Origin: Motacilla alba alba
Lineage: Eukaryota; Chordata; Aves; Passeriformes; Motacillidae
Length of the DNA stretch: 64,000 nucleotides
Assembly: GCF_015832195.1 (NCBI RefSeq)
Contig: NC_052017.1
Coordinates: 105,840,429 to 105,904,428, forward strand
Direction: 5' to 3'
Every line of letters begins with the position of its first letter. The first letter of the stretch is position 1. The notes beneath the pieces were generated by a model, which saw only the letters and a list, made by a program, of their open reading frames with translations, was not told the DNA's origin and did no database searches. A program made the translations under genes and the position numbers. Positions 15,248-28,041 of this stretch are shown piece by piece.

Positions 15248-15566
15248 TGTAAAGCCTTATAAAATAAGGGCCTTATTACCCCTGTAAAATCATGGCTCAG
15301 GCCTGCTACTTAAGCTAAGTAGAAGGGAACTATAGGAGAGTGACTCAGCTGGAATAGGGGTAGAGAGACGTGAGAGACGTGAGAGACGTGCTGTGTGACT
15401 GCCACGTGTCCACATCGTGGTGTATGGTGGTTGGTTGACTTGGGTTTGTTGTGCCTTAAAACTATGTAAACTGGTAAGGGGCTAGCTGCTTTAAAAAGCC
15501 TGGTTTTTGCAATAAAGGGCTCTCCTTTGCACCTGCCTGGGGACGCTGTGTTGCTCTGCATCATCA
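15248..15566 (+). mobile_element. Solo LTR of an avian ERVK-type endogenous retrovirus (likely)
   Basis: A block of about 319 bp begins TGTAAAG and ends ATCATCA. It is flanked by six bases that match at five positions (catata at 15242-15247, cataca at 15567-15572), as expected of a 6-bp target duplication. Inside are three tandem copies of gagagacgt (about 15363-15390), a TATA-like tttaaaaag (near 15491) and a poly(A) signal aataaa (near 15511). GC-rich R/U5-like sequence ending in gttgctctgcatcatca follows. This layout and end sequence resemble alpha/betaretrovirus-like LTRs of birds. No gag, pol or env lies on either side, so recombination to a solo LTR is the simplest reading. Confidence 0.7.
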
Positions 15567-17407
15567 CATACATGCTGCAGAGCTTTTAGAGGGTGTGAAA
15601 TGGAAGGCCTGCTCTGAGTGTCAGCTGAAAAATGTTGGTGGTCCTGGCAATCCCCTGCCCACAGACTGTGGCTGCTGAAGTGCCTGTCTCTGTTACCTAC
15701 ATGAGACAGAAGAACTTGACTCTCAGCCTGCCTGACCAGGCACCAATTTATAGCTGGATCCACTGAGGACAGCTGTCAACACAAACTCAGGCAAAGACTA
15801 AGGTCAATCTCAGCTGTTTTGACACCATGGCCTCTCTGGAGAGACTGGAATATGGTGGCAACAGAGCACAGGCTGCTGAGGCACACATCCCACCCAGCCA
15901 CATATGCTGGTACTCAAGTAGAATAGCTGATAAAATCCTTTGCAAAAGACTTCCAGGGGAAGGTTAAGGGTGGGTGACACTTTCTCGTCTTGCAGGTGAC
16001 ACCTTTTGTAACTCTTCATTAAAAAAAAATTAAAATATTTATCAAATATATGCTATCTACTTCATTAGCAGGGAAAATTTTAGTGGATTATCAAGAGTTG
16101 CCTGGGATTTGGCATTTTCCGCCATCACTGACATTCCAGTGTGTTCTGCCTTTGCTACTTCTGAGAGAGGACAAATACAGCCCATGGAAGCACCACCAAA
16201 TGCAGCATGAAGGAAAAGAACCTGGCACACTCCAGTCTGTAGATCTAAGAGACACAGACACATCCTCCAAGGCAGATTATAAACTGTGTACTTCCAACAG
16301 GCAGCAACCCACAGCTGCGGGCAAAGCTGTAGAACAGCATCCTGAAAAGAGGAGGAGGGCTCAACAAATCTTATATAAATGCCCCTTCTTTCCTGAACTT
16401 GCTAATTAGTTATGAGGACTATACAGACTGACACACAATATTTCTCCTATATGCATATCTTTGCCATGGTCATTATTGAACAGATAGTTCTGGAGATGGC
16501 AAAAGTTCCCCACAATGGGCAGTTACAAGATAGGAAGCCTGTAAGGTGAAGTTTCTTCATCAACCTGTTGGTGCTGATACACAAAGTCAAAGCAATTAGG
16601 ACAAAGGGAGCTCCATCTCAGGATCTTCCAGAAGTCAAGGTGAAAATAATCAATGACAATTCTCAAATCACAGAGTTACTGTTGGCAAAGTGTAAATGAA
16701 CCATGCTAATCATTCTTGAGCATGGGAACACAGAACGGGGAGTTCTTCAAACATTCCAAGGAAGAAAGACTTCCAAAACAGAAATATTTTTATATGATGC
16801 TACAGAAAACAGAGAAGGCTTTTTTTCTTTTTTTTTGGTCTTTCCTTTACCTTAGTTGATGAAGAAAAAAGTAGAAAGAAAGGCATGCATTCCTGATGCC
16901 GAAGCAAAGCTAATTTAAATTACACTTGTACTTGCTCAAGAAGAACTGAACCCCATTAAATGTGACCCTTATTGTATTTCCCATATTACTCAGATCCAAG
17001 GTGACTTCCTGGTCACAAATATCAAAATCACTTTGATTATTCTATGTTGCAAATGTGATTTTCCTAAAGGCTTATAAACAGGGTTTGAAAAATCCCCTCA
17101 CCCACTCGCCTGGGGCAGATAAAAACCTTCCCCAGGCAAGAGACATCAATTTATGCAGAATCTAAGTTTCTCTTAAAAATGAAATGCTTTTAGTCTCCAA
17201 GTTCTAAAGATCATATTTAAAATAAGACTACATTTGTATAACTAACAGAATAATATTTTTCCTAAGTCCCACTGTTTTCACCCATTTTGTGCACATCGCC
17301 AGTTTAGTTACATTCTTGGAACAAAGAGCAAGGTTCCAGCCCTTGAATTCAAGAATGTGAGACCAGCCATGATTTAAATTTAAGGAAGACAGCTAAGGGT
17401 ACAGAAC

Positions 17408-17535
17408 TGGCAGAAGAGTCAGGAGCACTGGCTTCCATTCCAAACTCCAGCACTGACATACTCTTATCACCTTGGGCATGACAGTGTGGCCTGTGTTTCT
17501 CAGACTACCCATCTTTAAGGAAGAGGTGCTAATTT
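17408..17535 (-). repeat. MIR/CORE-SINE-like relic (antisense form)
   Basis: The blocks gagtcaggagcactggcttc, a CCAGCACTGAC-type segment, atcaccttgggcatgacagt and tttctcagactacccatctt appear in the order of the MIR core read in the orientation GACTC..AGGAGCC..CCAGCTCTGCC..TGACCTTGGGCAAGT..CCTCAGTTTCCCCATCTGTAAA. One of the clearer SINE relics here. Confidence 0.55.
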
Positions 17536-18108
17536 TTAATTTCTGCTTTAACAGGCTGACCTAATTACTATCCCTTAAGATTTTAATACAACCAAGACAG
17601 TGGAGCTGGAGAAGAGTCCAAGACTATCGACCATACTCAGAAGACTCAGAATCACTGCCATCTCCCTGTGAAAGGGTTTAAGATTGTATTTCTTGATACA
17701 CAACCTGCCTGGATCACACAGAACTGTGGAAGAATGAGGGAAAAAGGCTTTGTCCCTGTTCTCCACTCTCCCTAGACAATGTAAAAGCACTGCCAGCCTT
17801 TTATCTCCCACTGGCATGAAAGAGCCAGGATGTGGCAATTCTTGCAAAGGTGCCAGATGTGGAAAGAGCATGCAAAAGGCTCTGTTTATGCAGTGGCCCC
17901 TGTCTAGCTCTCCATGTTTAGCAAACAATTTGATAGGGTGATACGGAAGTGCAAAATATTATATCATTAATAAATAAAGGGCCAGTGAAATGTCACATTT
18001 TCAGTTTTCATTTGGGATAAATCTGAAATGGAATGGAGTGTCAGATACAGTCCAAAGGGCTCTCCTTCCCGGCAGAACAAAGCTGCTGCTCTTTGCTCTT
18101 ACTCAGGC

Positions 18109-18144
18109 AGAAAAAAAAAAGTAAAAAAAAAAGTAAAAAAAAAA
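18109..18144 (+). repeat. A-rich tandem repeat
   Basis: Runs of about ten A separated by GT, three times over. Simple sequence that gives a false lysine-rich frame. Confidence 0.85.
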
Positions 18145-18884
18145 TGCTGAGCAGCTTTAAAAAATTCAATCAAAATAATCTGCTCTTTGGAAAGGTGGCG
18201 GCTGACAGTAATTGGAAAATACTGTCTGACTCATTTATTAAAGTGAGATTCAGAGTCAATTGATTTAATAACCATTAGAATATTCTATTAAGGATATAAT
18301 AGGTTGGCACAGCCCTATTTTTTATTAAGAGTTATAGGTAAGAAATAAGCAATGCTATGGAATTTTAGACAACTTCTGTATGGATTAGACTAAAAATATG
18401 GCTTGCAAAATAGGTATAAAAGCAGCAAGTATCAGGAGGAGGAATAGGAAAGTACATTACAGTGCAAATGAGTTAGCTGAAGGATGAAAAAGAAATGAAC
18501 CTTTAATATAAAGCCTGCACTTTTCCAAATCTAACAGAAAACTATGCACTGCATTCCCTGTGTGGTACATCATAAAACAAGTCAGCACGTCCTTCACATG
18601 GGCCCAACAACGCCATGAGGAAGGCAAGAACAAAGTACCCACTGTACAGCACAGAACTGGTGCTTACTGTTGCCCTTACGTGGTTGGGATATGAGCTTGG
18701 ACATGGTTAAGACCTTGCAAGATGGATGGGAATAGTTTACCCACTGCTCGTAGTCAAATGAATTTGATGCATGCAGAATTTCTGCATAAGTAAATTGCAT
18801 TCCATTTGTAATCTTTATTCAGATAGTGGGAAAATGTAAACATGAATCAATTCCAAATAAATGCATTTAATATTCATATAAATG

Positions 18885-18908
18885 TTTAATATTTACACAA
18901 ATATTAAA
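18885..18908. repeat. AT-rich perfect inverted repeat
   Basis: Arms TTTAATATTT and AAATATTAAA pair around ACAC. A second overlapping pair (catttaatatt at 18864, aatattaaatg at 18900) makes nested palindromes. Probably only AT-rich structure. Confidence 0.6.
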
Positions 18909-21900
18909 TGTTTCAATGTAGGCAGGTAGATTTTAATTGAGGTGCAGCCCATTACCTAAGCAACTAACTTGACAACCAGCTATAAAAGCAAATATAATCA
19001 GTCTTCGTGCTGAGCATATACTCATATTTGAGGATCCTCTTTGTATTGGCTACCCATGTACTGTGGAGTTACTGAGCAACCTGTAGAGCAGGCAGGATGC
19101 TCCCACTTGCACCTGCCCCTGAGCCAGTGCTCTGGATGACCCGGCCCAATCTCTGTTACCAACTCAAGGCACGACTTGTTCATTTCATGGAAGGCCCTGA
19201 CATTTCAATACACACTTTAAACAAGTGGAACCCTTTAAGTAGTTTCTAGACTTGTGTTTATGCTTCTTGCTCTTCAATAAAAACAAAACTAGAGCAGCTA
19301 CAAGCAAATGTTCACTGGCTGACTTACATGCAGCTGTTAAGTCGTAACCACTGGGGGCCCTCTTATATTGTCTGATCAACACTACAGCCATTACACAGCA
19401 CCAATTTGTAACAGTTTATAAGTAACTCTTTCTCTTATTCATCCTCAAGGTTGTCCGGAAGGGTCCTTGTGCCTTCTACTCTGAATAAATCTATAGGCAA
19501 AGGTCCTGGTAAATCATCACGAGGCTGGGTCCATGCTCAAAAGCATCCACTAAGAAGTCATGTAAAATCTGCCCTCCACACACAATACAGGAATGAAATG
19601 GCCTGCAGGCCCTGTAATTTTTTTTTAGGTCTAAAACATGCACAGCTCCCACATTCAATGCGTTTTCTTTGTAATTTTTTTACCAAGCAAACCATGCCCC
19701 TAAACCAATTTCTCCTTCTTCACACTGTTTTCACTCTTCCCTGAGCTAATTCTGCAGCACACATTTATAAGCCAGAGATCTGAGGAGTAAGGAAGCAATG
19801 CCATGGATGACAGCTAACCCCTCGGCTACAACATCTCACACAGAAAACAGGGGAAGGACAAAAGGCACCATACAACACTAATTGTAGTTTCCAGAGTGTA
19901 CAGCCATCCATGCTTCCTGGCTTATAGTGCTGTGCCTACCTGCATCTTTTAAATTCTACTGGCCACACACCTACACAACCATCAGCCTCCCTGTGCCACT
20001 TCAGACAGACTCATTCCTGCTCAAAATTTGGTCTTAGGGTCTACTGTGGCAAGTATGTTCATGACATGTACCTTCACATGCTAAAGAACAAATAACAGCT
20101 CTTCCAAGCCTGGAAGCTAAAATGGAACAGTACCTGAAGTCTCAAGCACCCCATTCATAATTTCTCCCTGATAGCACTAATGCTTCTGCCATTTTCAATT
20201 CCTCAAACATTTTTAGAACCCCTCAAATGAGAAACATGATCCATAACAGTGTTAATTTTGGAAGCTGACACGAAAAACATGGAAATAGGGATAAAGGAAG
20301 AGACAGTAAAGGCAGAGCACACAGCTGGCATTTGCAGCAGGAAGAGGTATACAGCTCGAATTTACAGCCATGAGAAGAGAACAACCTGTCATAGAAAAAC
20401 AGTTTTTGTTTAAGTCCTAACTAATGGTTCAATCCTGGTGAGACAGGATGGAGAATTGGATGGAAAGACCGAAGTAAACCTGTGTTTCTCCTGGACAGTC
20501 CAGGGCAAGTCACCACATGTTAGGAAACAGGAGGGCAGGGGAGGGAAATACCTCTTTCCTCACTCACACTCTAGGCACAGTTATCCTTCACACCTTCCCT
20601 CTTGTGCCACATACTACTGCTTATGTAGATGCCTGCATGCTGGTCTATCCTTAATACCACTTTTAACCAAAATCATGATGTTACCTGAAGAAACTGAAAA
20701 CATCAGGCTGCACCCTGAGCAATGTCTTTCCCCTTGCTTTTTTTTTCAGTTCAGAATGATTTTTACGCAAGACTCTGCCTATGCCAAGGAAAGTTGGTAG
20801 ACAAGATCCTAGCAACAATCCTAAACTCCTGAGTGACCAACAACTATAGCCTCTCAAGGGGAAGGTAGGGACCAGGCTATGAGACTGCCTAGAAGGTCCT
20901 GGCCTTCAGCAGCTGGAAGAGGATGGGAGCTGCCCTGTGCTGCTGAGGCCAGGCCATGCTGACTCCCAGCAGCACTGGGTAGGAAGCTTTATTCAGCAAG
21001 CAGGAAATAAATCCTACAGCTTTCTGCAGTGTACTGCTAAAGCTACAGCAAAGGGTGCTGATCGATGGAGTGACAAAGAGCTGGGATCCACCTCCTCAAT
21101 TAAAGCAAAAGTTCATGTCTCCAGGGACAGATTTTGAAATTAGATCTGCTTAAGGGAAAGCCAGTCTACTGCATCTTTCATTCCACTGTATTTTTGTCTG
21201 AAGCAAGGGATGCATTTCACTTCACCAACTGTTCAGTTTTTTGCTTGGTTGCACTCACTTTGGCTGCTTGTAAGTGAACTCTTCTTACCACATGTGCCTT
21301 GTATGTTCTATTAAAGCCACAAATTGTCTGGCTTCAGTGAGGCTGGATGAAAATAAAAGAAGGGCAACTGGCAGGGTTTATTTCTTAATAAGTGTCATGT
21401 ATTCAGATCAAGTAAGAACAATTTATATACAGCAAGTCCCCTCTCCATCAAACCACAGCATTTTCTGCACAACTGACTACCAGGAGAGAGTTCAGGAATT
21501 CTGCAAGTGTTATTCACCAGCTGATGGGACATGCATAATTTGCTACTCCCTGTCTGTAACTGCACCAGAAAAAGGTATTAAAATTCGTTCAGAAAAAAAG
21601 TCTGTGTTGCATCACATAGCTACACACATTACAAGGTTACACTCCATCATTGCAATAAAATCCCATGTGATGGAGCTTATTTTGGAAACAATTTTGCTAT
21701 GGGATATAAAAAGAAATTTAAACCAGTAGGAATAAGCTGAGTGGTATGAGTTATTTGTAGACAGATGATCCAGCTCAATATTTACCTTTTCAAATAGCAC
21801 TTAGTGAGCACTGATTAAAAATTTGGTGACTGATCCTTCAAATGCTGACATAATTAGCTCAGGAGAGCAGGTTATCCTTCTAGACTCCTGCCTAGGCTTT

Positions 21901-21949
21901 TTGTGGGACAAAACTCTGCTGAGGTGCAGGTTAAGCCCTCCATCCTCTC

Positions 21950-22080
21950 AGTACACAGTGAGAAACAGATTATTATCTGAATTTTACAGATAAAGAAATC
22001 ACACCCCAAAGCTGCATCCCAAATAGAGAATGAAAACTCTCACTAAATTAGTGGCGGAAGAATCAGACCCTGCTTCATCT
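21950..22080 (+). repeat. MIR/CORE-SINE-like relic
   Basis: The block attattatctgaattttac, cagataaagaaatcacaccc and a later gtggcggaagaatcagaccc match the ATTTTACAGATGAGGAAACTGAGGC and GTGGCAGAGC..GGA pattern of MIR-like SINEs. Diverged. Confidence 0.42.
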
Positions 22081-25000
22081 GCTAACCATTATGAATGCAG
22101 CATTGGAATAAAGGTTGGAATTGATTTTTTCTCTGTTCTCTTCTATGGGCTAAGAGCCTATTTCCAGAAAAAACTCTTGGACTGAAGCTTCTTTAGTAAA
22201 GTCAAATTGCAATTTGAATGGCTCAGAGGTTGCCTGAGCTAAGTAGATATTAATGATTTAATCAAACTGTAGGGGGAAAAATAATAAGTGTCACATTTGT
22301 ATTCAGAAGAACTAAGCACAGTAAAAACATAGGTAAAACTTTTTGCTTTTTTATTAATTCAATTTTTTAAAAAATTATTAAATTTCAGTATTTTTGTTCA
22401 CTGTGTAGCCTACAGTTTTGTTTTCTTGTTCTTGCTTTCTGGTTGGAGAACTAGCTTTCTCTGTTATTTGTTGCTATATGCCTACTAGTAATGCCCACTC
22501 ATCTGGGTCTTCTGGAAGACACTGGTCAAAGTGCAGGTATATCTACTTTTAAGCTTTGCACAAAGAAAACACAAATTTTTAAGGTAGGGGAGAATATTTC
22601 ATGTTGCATAAACTAAATGCAAGCTGTTCTAAATTTAGTGATACTGGGAAAACATCTCACATTGAGACAATCAAAGTGTCAATATTAATTCTACACTACA
22701 GTGGACCAGCAGGAGAAATTATGTTTCATACACAAGTCTCACCAGGTATTTCTTTTGTTCTGAGTATACAAAAAGGGTCAGAGTTGCCTTCTTTCTTTTG
22801 GCATGAAGCTATTACATGTCTGGAAGAGAAAGTCTTAAAATGCTGAAATGCATGTAGAGAAACAAAATTTGTTTATCTACAAAGAGTTGCCTGCTTATTC
22901 TTAAAAGATAGGAAAGAAAAAACAGAAATGGAAAAAGAGAGTAGGATAGGGCTTTCCTGTTATATTGGATATTTGACTCAAGAGCATGAAGAAATAACAG
23001 TCCTTTTCATATTTCATAATACATCAGATAGTATTGATATTTTGTTTTCCAAATCTTAATGCTATTATATCAGTCAAATATTATTTGGCATCTTTTTACA
23101 TAGGTGAGGGACACATCAGCAGCAATTGCTGCGATTTTGGTCTAGTTCTTCAACTCATTTAGGTGTGTATCAACTTTCTGCTTTCTTTCCCCTTAACCTC
23201 CATTTCCTCATCCCCAGCCCTCAGAAAAAACAGGGAGGAAGAAGAAGAGGTTCAGGCTGTGAAGGCCCTCAGGTCCATGCTGATAACTGGGCATTTAATT
23301 AGATTATTTTCATGTGAGCAAACTGCTTTGCCTGTTAGGGCAGATCTCCTTGTACAGCAATGTATTAAAATGATAAATCTCAATTTAATATAAAGAATTA
23401 TTTATATTGCTCATCTGATTTAGTTTGCTGTTTTATTTAGGAAAGCATTTAAAATGAGAAAGCTCAATTTTAATTTGAGCTAACCTTTCCCTGTGTTTCT
23501 CTTTGATTCTTCTATAAAGCAAGCAAGCAGCTTTGGGCCCTCATATCAAAAAAGGACCGACCAGACTTAATTCTAAACGTGCTCCACTCTCCTTCCTGCT
23601 TTCTCTGCTGGTACTAAGACTTCACACTGAGCTGAACAAACAGCTTTTGGAAATTTTATATTGAAATTTCTTCATTTGTGGATAAGAGAATAATGAGGGC
23701 CAATTAGTTATTCTTTCTCCATCAGTTACATGTTTGGGGGTTATTTTCCCAAATTCTAAATGCCTCTGTTAACAGATTTATTCCAACCCTTGATCAAACC
23801 TAATTCCTCACTGAAGCAAAGACACCATTTCCCACCACGCTAGCAATTGAGGAGTGGTGCCTAAGAACACAGCTGCTCCTCCAGTGAACTTTGATGTGAC
23901 AGAATGGCAAAATTCTGAACTTCAAATAATACGGGAAAAAGAGGAAAAACATCACAGTAGAAGAAATAGAGAAAAGTTGGCTAAAAAGAGATGTATCAGA
24001 CAGATAAAGATTGGTTGGGGAAGGAGAGCAAATGTAGTGGCAACAATAAACAAAAAAAGGAGGTAGAATGAAAAGGCAAATGGAGCTGAAGAAGTGGTGA
24101 GAAGAAGCAGGACAATGGCATGAAACCTGTGTGAAAAGGCACAGCAAAGCCTCAATTTAACCTTCACTTGAAGTTCACTGAAGAAATGCAGAGTAGCATA
24201 CACTTCCAGGCAGAACTTGAGTAATTTAGTGCAGCTCCTGTGGCAATAATGATAGATGTATTTTCACATCCAAATGTCTCAAGCCAAGAAAGTTACCAGT
24301 ATATCATTAATAACAATAAGCAATTAAAAAGAACAGCAGGTTACAAATATCAAGCATCAAACTTGGGGAAAAAATACAGGACTATTATGAGAAAAATAAA
24401 AGTATAGGCTGTCAGGTCAGTTTATAGCCTCTCCAGATAAAAGTTATAGAGTTGGAGAAAAATGTGGCCTGACATTAAATGACTATGAGGTGATTAACAT
24501 CAGTGAGAAACCAAAAAACACTTGTAAAGCTCTGAGGAAATCTGAAATGTGATATGAAAACCACGCCTGTAACAGCAAGAGATAGGTGGCTGACCACTGT
24601 AAGACATTAGCCTTTTACTTAGACATACTCTAATAAATAACTGACAAGACTGCATTTGCTGGCTGATATATTCTCCAAAAGGCCCACTGAGTTTTCACTG
24701 TATGTGTCAGCTCATTTAAACAAGAAGAGGTAGGAAAAACAAGAGGAACTCAGGAAGAAAGGAAGACCCAGTCCAACCCTACATGTAATGCTGTGTGTAC
24801 GTGCACCAGGTGCCTAGCAGTCCCTGACACCAAATTTATTTAAGCCATGTGCTGCAGAATGGGTAGAATGGGTTAAAAACCATGAGATTTAACTCAGTGT
24901 ATGGCTGGAAGTCTGCACTGAGCAGTTTCCCCTCAGAGGGTTTCTCTGTAACGGGGAAAGTGAGAATTTCATTTTTTTTTAAATGAAGACTGAGATTTTG

Positions 25001-25885
25001 ATGCAGCACTGCCATTTCAGGGGCTCAGGTTGAAAAAGAAGAACTGAACATTGTGAGACTTGTGATCAAATTGTGAAACTGTGAAACCTAATTTACCCAA
25101 ATGAAATGGGGGACACAAAATTAATTCAGATAAATGAGGATTTTGAATAAGCAAGGGACTATTTAGTGCTTTTAACACACATCCTGGGACATAACCTCAT
25201 TACAGATCAGGAGTGTTGTGCTGTGAGTTTGTGTCAGAGTGGAAGTGTCACTGACACAACAAATAAAACCAAAAATATCCTACTCCCTGATCGCTTATTT
25301 TGTGTTTCCATACACACGCTACACGAGCCTGAAGAATAATTAACACTGCTGAGAAGAAGCAGCAACAGTGGATGAGTCTCACTACAGCAGACCTCTCATC
25401 ATAGCAGAAATACAAATGTACTAGTTATCGTAACTGTGTTATGTTAAGTAGACCTTTGCCCCACATTATTGTAAGTTAGAGGAGGGAAAAGGGAAAAGGA
25501 AGATGATATCAGCATTCTTGATGATATTTTATTTATCCGCACATACTGTTGACACAGTTGAAGAATAAGCAGAAGAATGGAAGGAGACACACAAAACACT
25601 TGCAGACACAGATTTTTTTATTTTTTTTTTTACATTTCATCAGGGACAAAAAAGCCAGTGAAGACAGCCATCTCTTTTACAGAGCAATCTCAGGCATTAA
25701 AGCCCACAGAAAAAGGAAAAAAAAAATTTGAAAGTGTTTCTACCATTATCTTGTAAAGATGCTTATAAAGATGCTGTGGACATTTTTGTTGTGGGTAAAT
25801 TTTTAATTTCTTAACTTTATGAACAATTTGACCAAGATCCGAACATGTTCATTTAAGCTGTCATTTAAATATTGCATACCCTGAC

Positions 25886-25921
25886 TTTTTGTAATAAAGG
25901 CCAGCTCCTTTATTACAAAAA
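25886..25921. repeat. Perfect 15-bp inverted repeat (hairpin)
   Basis: The arms TTTTTGTAATAAAGG and CCTTTATTACAAAAA pair exactly around the loop CCAGCT. The left arm contains aataaa on the plus strand and the right arm gives aataaa on the minus strand, so either strand has a poly(A) hexamer. It may be a MITE-like scar or simply an AT-rich cruciform; a 15-bp stem is short for a microRNA precursor. Confidence 0.8.
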
Positions 25922-28009
25922 AGGATTTTTTTTTTGCATTGTAATGATATTTTCCAATCTTGTAATGATACTAAGAAATAAAAGCATTTCTTAACAGAAT
26001 GGTACTAGATATGCATTTAACTTGCCTCGTCTTTTTTTTTTTTAAGCTGGAGGGCCATCATTTGGAAACCCTGATGCTGTTTAAAACAAAGCATCTTCAT
26101 CAGAAACCTCACAGGCAGCAAGTTTCTCTACTTACTCGGCATGTTATGCTTACTTGTCAGTCTTTCTCCAAACAAAGTGGGGAAAACAAGCATACGAGAT
26201 GCAAAGATGTAAAGCAGATAGAATATATCCCCCAGCCCCTTCAATTGCTTCCTTCACCTCACTCAAGAAGCAATTTTAAATGTATTAAACCTGGAGGTGA
26301 GCAGAGGGATTTAACACTAGGCAGGATTTGAACAACAGAAAATAAGGTCAAGGAGGAGTATTACCCCTCTAGTCGTATTTGGAAAAACAGGGGCATTTTA
26401 GAAGCAAAAAAAACCAACAGGGCAAACTCACTTGCTGTGCTCTGCATCACTCTGATTAGCAAGAAACCACTGTTAGATTTGCAATGCATTTTGCTAGGTG
26501 AAGCATGCAGATTTGGATCCTGTGACACTTTCACAAATAAGCAACATATTTTGTTGATGTTCATTTCTATTTGACTGCTGGACTTGATAAATGACATGGC
26601 AGCGGAGAAGAAAAAAAAAATTGCTGTGTTAAATCCTTGAAAATTATACAGCAGAAAAGGTGGGCAGCCTCTGTCGGTCAGCTGGGCACCAGAAGCCAAA
26701 GATCAGACTGGAAATAATAGTTGACGAGGAATACCCGCAGAGCAGCAAGGAAACTGAGGTGGGGCAACTGAACTGAAAGCCATATTTGCGAGTCATCTAT
26801 CCACCCCCTTATCTTTCCAACATTTTATCTGTATGACTGACACACCCTTTCTCTACCCCCACCCCAAAAAGATTAAAAGACAACAAGCTGGGTATGAGGA
26901 GAAAAAAAAAAACCAACAACTTGAAATTGAGTTCTAGCAAGCAGAAAGTTGGCTGATGCACCAAAATACCAGCATTTCTCAGAAAATAAACCACTCTGAA
27001 GGCCCCGGCAAAAAAGTGACAACAGCAGGGAAAGTCCAAATACAGTTGTTTCTTTGTCCTTAATTCACTCTGTTGGTAAGATATTACCTCATGTATAGTA
27101 GATTATCTTTGAATGATACATTCTGTGCTCTTTGTGCCTGAATCAAAACTCTGTCACATCGTGGTAAGTCAAATATGCCTGCCAAACAACAGGTATCACC
27201 ATTAATGCCATGAGAGGCCCTCATGAAAGAAGTGCAATGTTGCATGGCCAAAGTTTCAGTGATCTCTCTTCCCAGCAGTGCAAAACAAAACAGTGTTGGA
27301 AGAGAAGAGTTTGCCTACAATCCTGAACACGTGTTTGCCTTTGTGTTAGAGAAACAGCAGAGAGCTAGCCAACACTGCTAATAACGCTGCAAGGGTTTCA
27401 ATCATGGGGAAAATATATGATGATGCAACTCTTACAGGGTTAATGCAACAAGAAACAAATGTCCCTCCTTAGATCATTTTACCTCTGATAATAAGAGTGC
27501 ACATGGAGGGTTGACTGATTTCAGCCAGGCGAATACCAATGGAGCACACAGCCTTCCATGTTAAATAAGATGCGTGTTTTGCAATGTATTTTTTAAGATG
27601 CCACATGAATGATACATGCAAAAGCAGCTTGATTTCTCAAACCTAGTGACTGCCATTGGAAGCTGGGTGTCCAGCTGCATTTACACACCTTTCAAAAACA
27701 TAATCCAGCTCTCTTCAGTGGCACTGCAGAGGCAGAGTCCTTTTTGCTCCCTGCCCATGCATGTCATTCCCCCAAGCCCCCTCACTGCTTTCACCCAAAT
27801 ATAAATAAAAAGGAAAATCTGCTTCATTACATTTGCTAGCATTAATTGATGTTTAAAAAAGTCTGTTAAAAATAAAGCCCAGCAGTGACATTTTTCTTTG
27901 CTAAAGCACGATAGCAGCACATTACAAACATTACAAAAAGGTCCCCTGATAGGATTGTGAAGTTCCACTCTGGCAGTAAAAAGCAGCTACTGTATATTCC
28001 CTGATTTTT

Positions 28010-28041
28010 TTTTTTAATTTTATTTATTTATTTATTTATTA
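28010..28041 (+). repeat. (TTTA)n microsatellite
   Basis: A T run followed by about five TTTA units (ttttatttatttatttattt). Simple sequence. Confidence 0.85.

Noticed and set aside
15363..15390. A CRISPR-like array of short repeats
   Set aside because: Three adjacent 9-bp copies without spacers inside an LTR; vertebrate context.
21274..21729. 151-codon plus-strand frame
   Set aside because: Unrecognised composition, no splice sites or start context stand out; consistent with a chance frame in AT-rich DNA.
25886..25921. A microRNA precursor
   Set aside because: The stem is only 15 bp with a 6-base loop, too short for a normal precursor.
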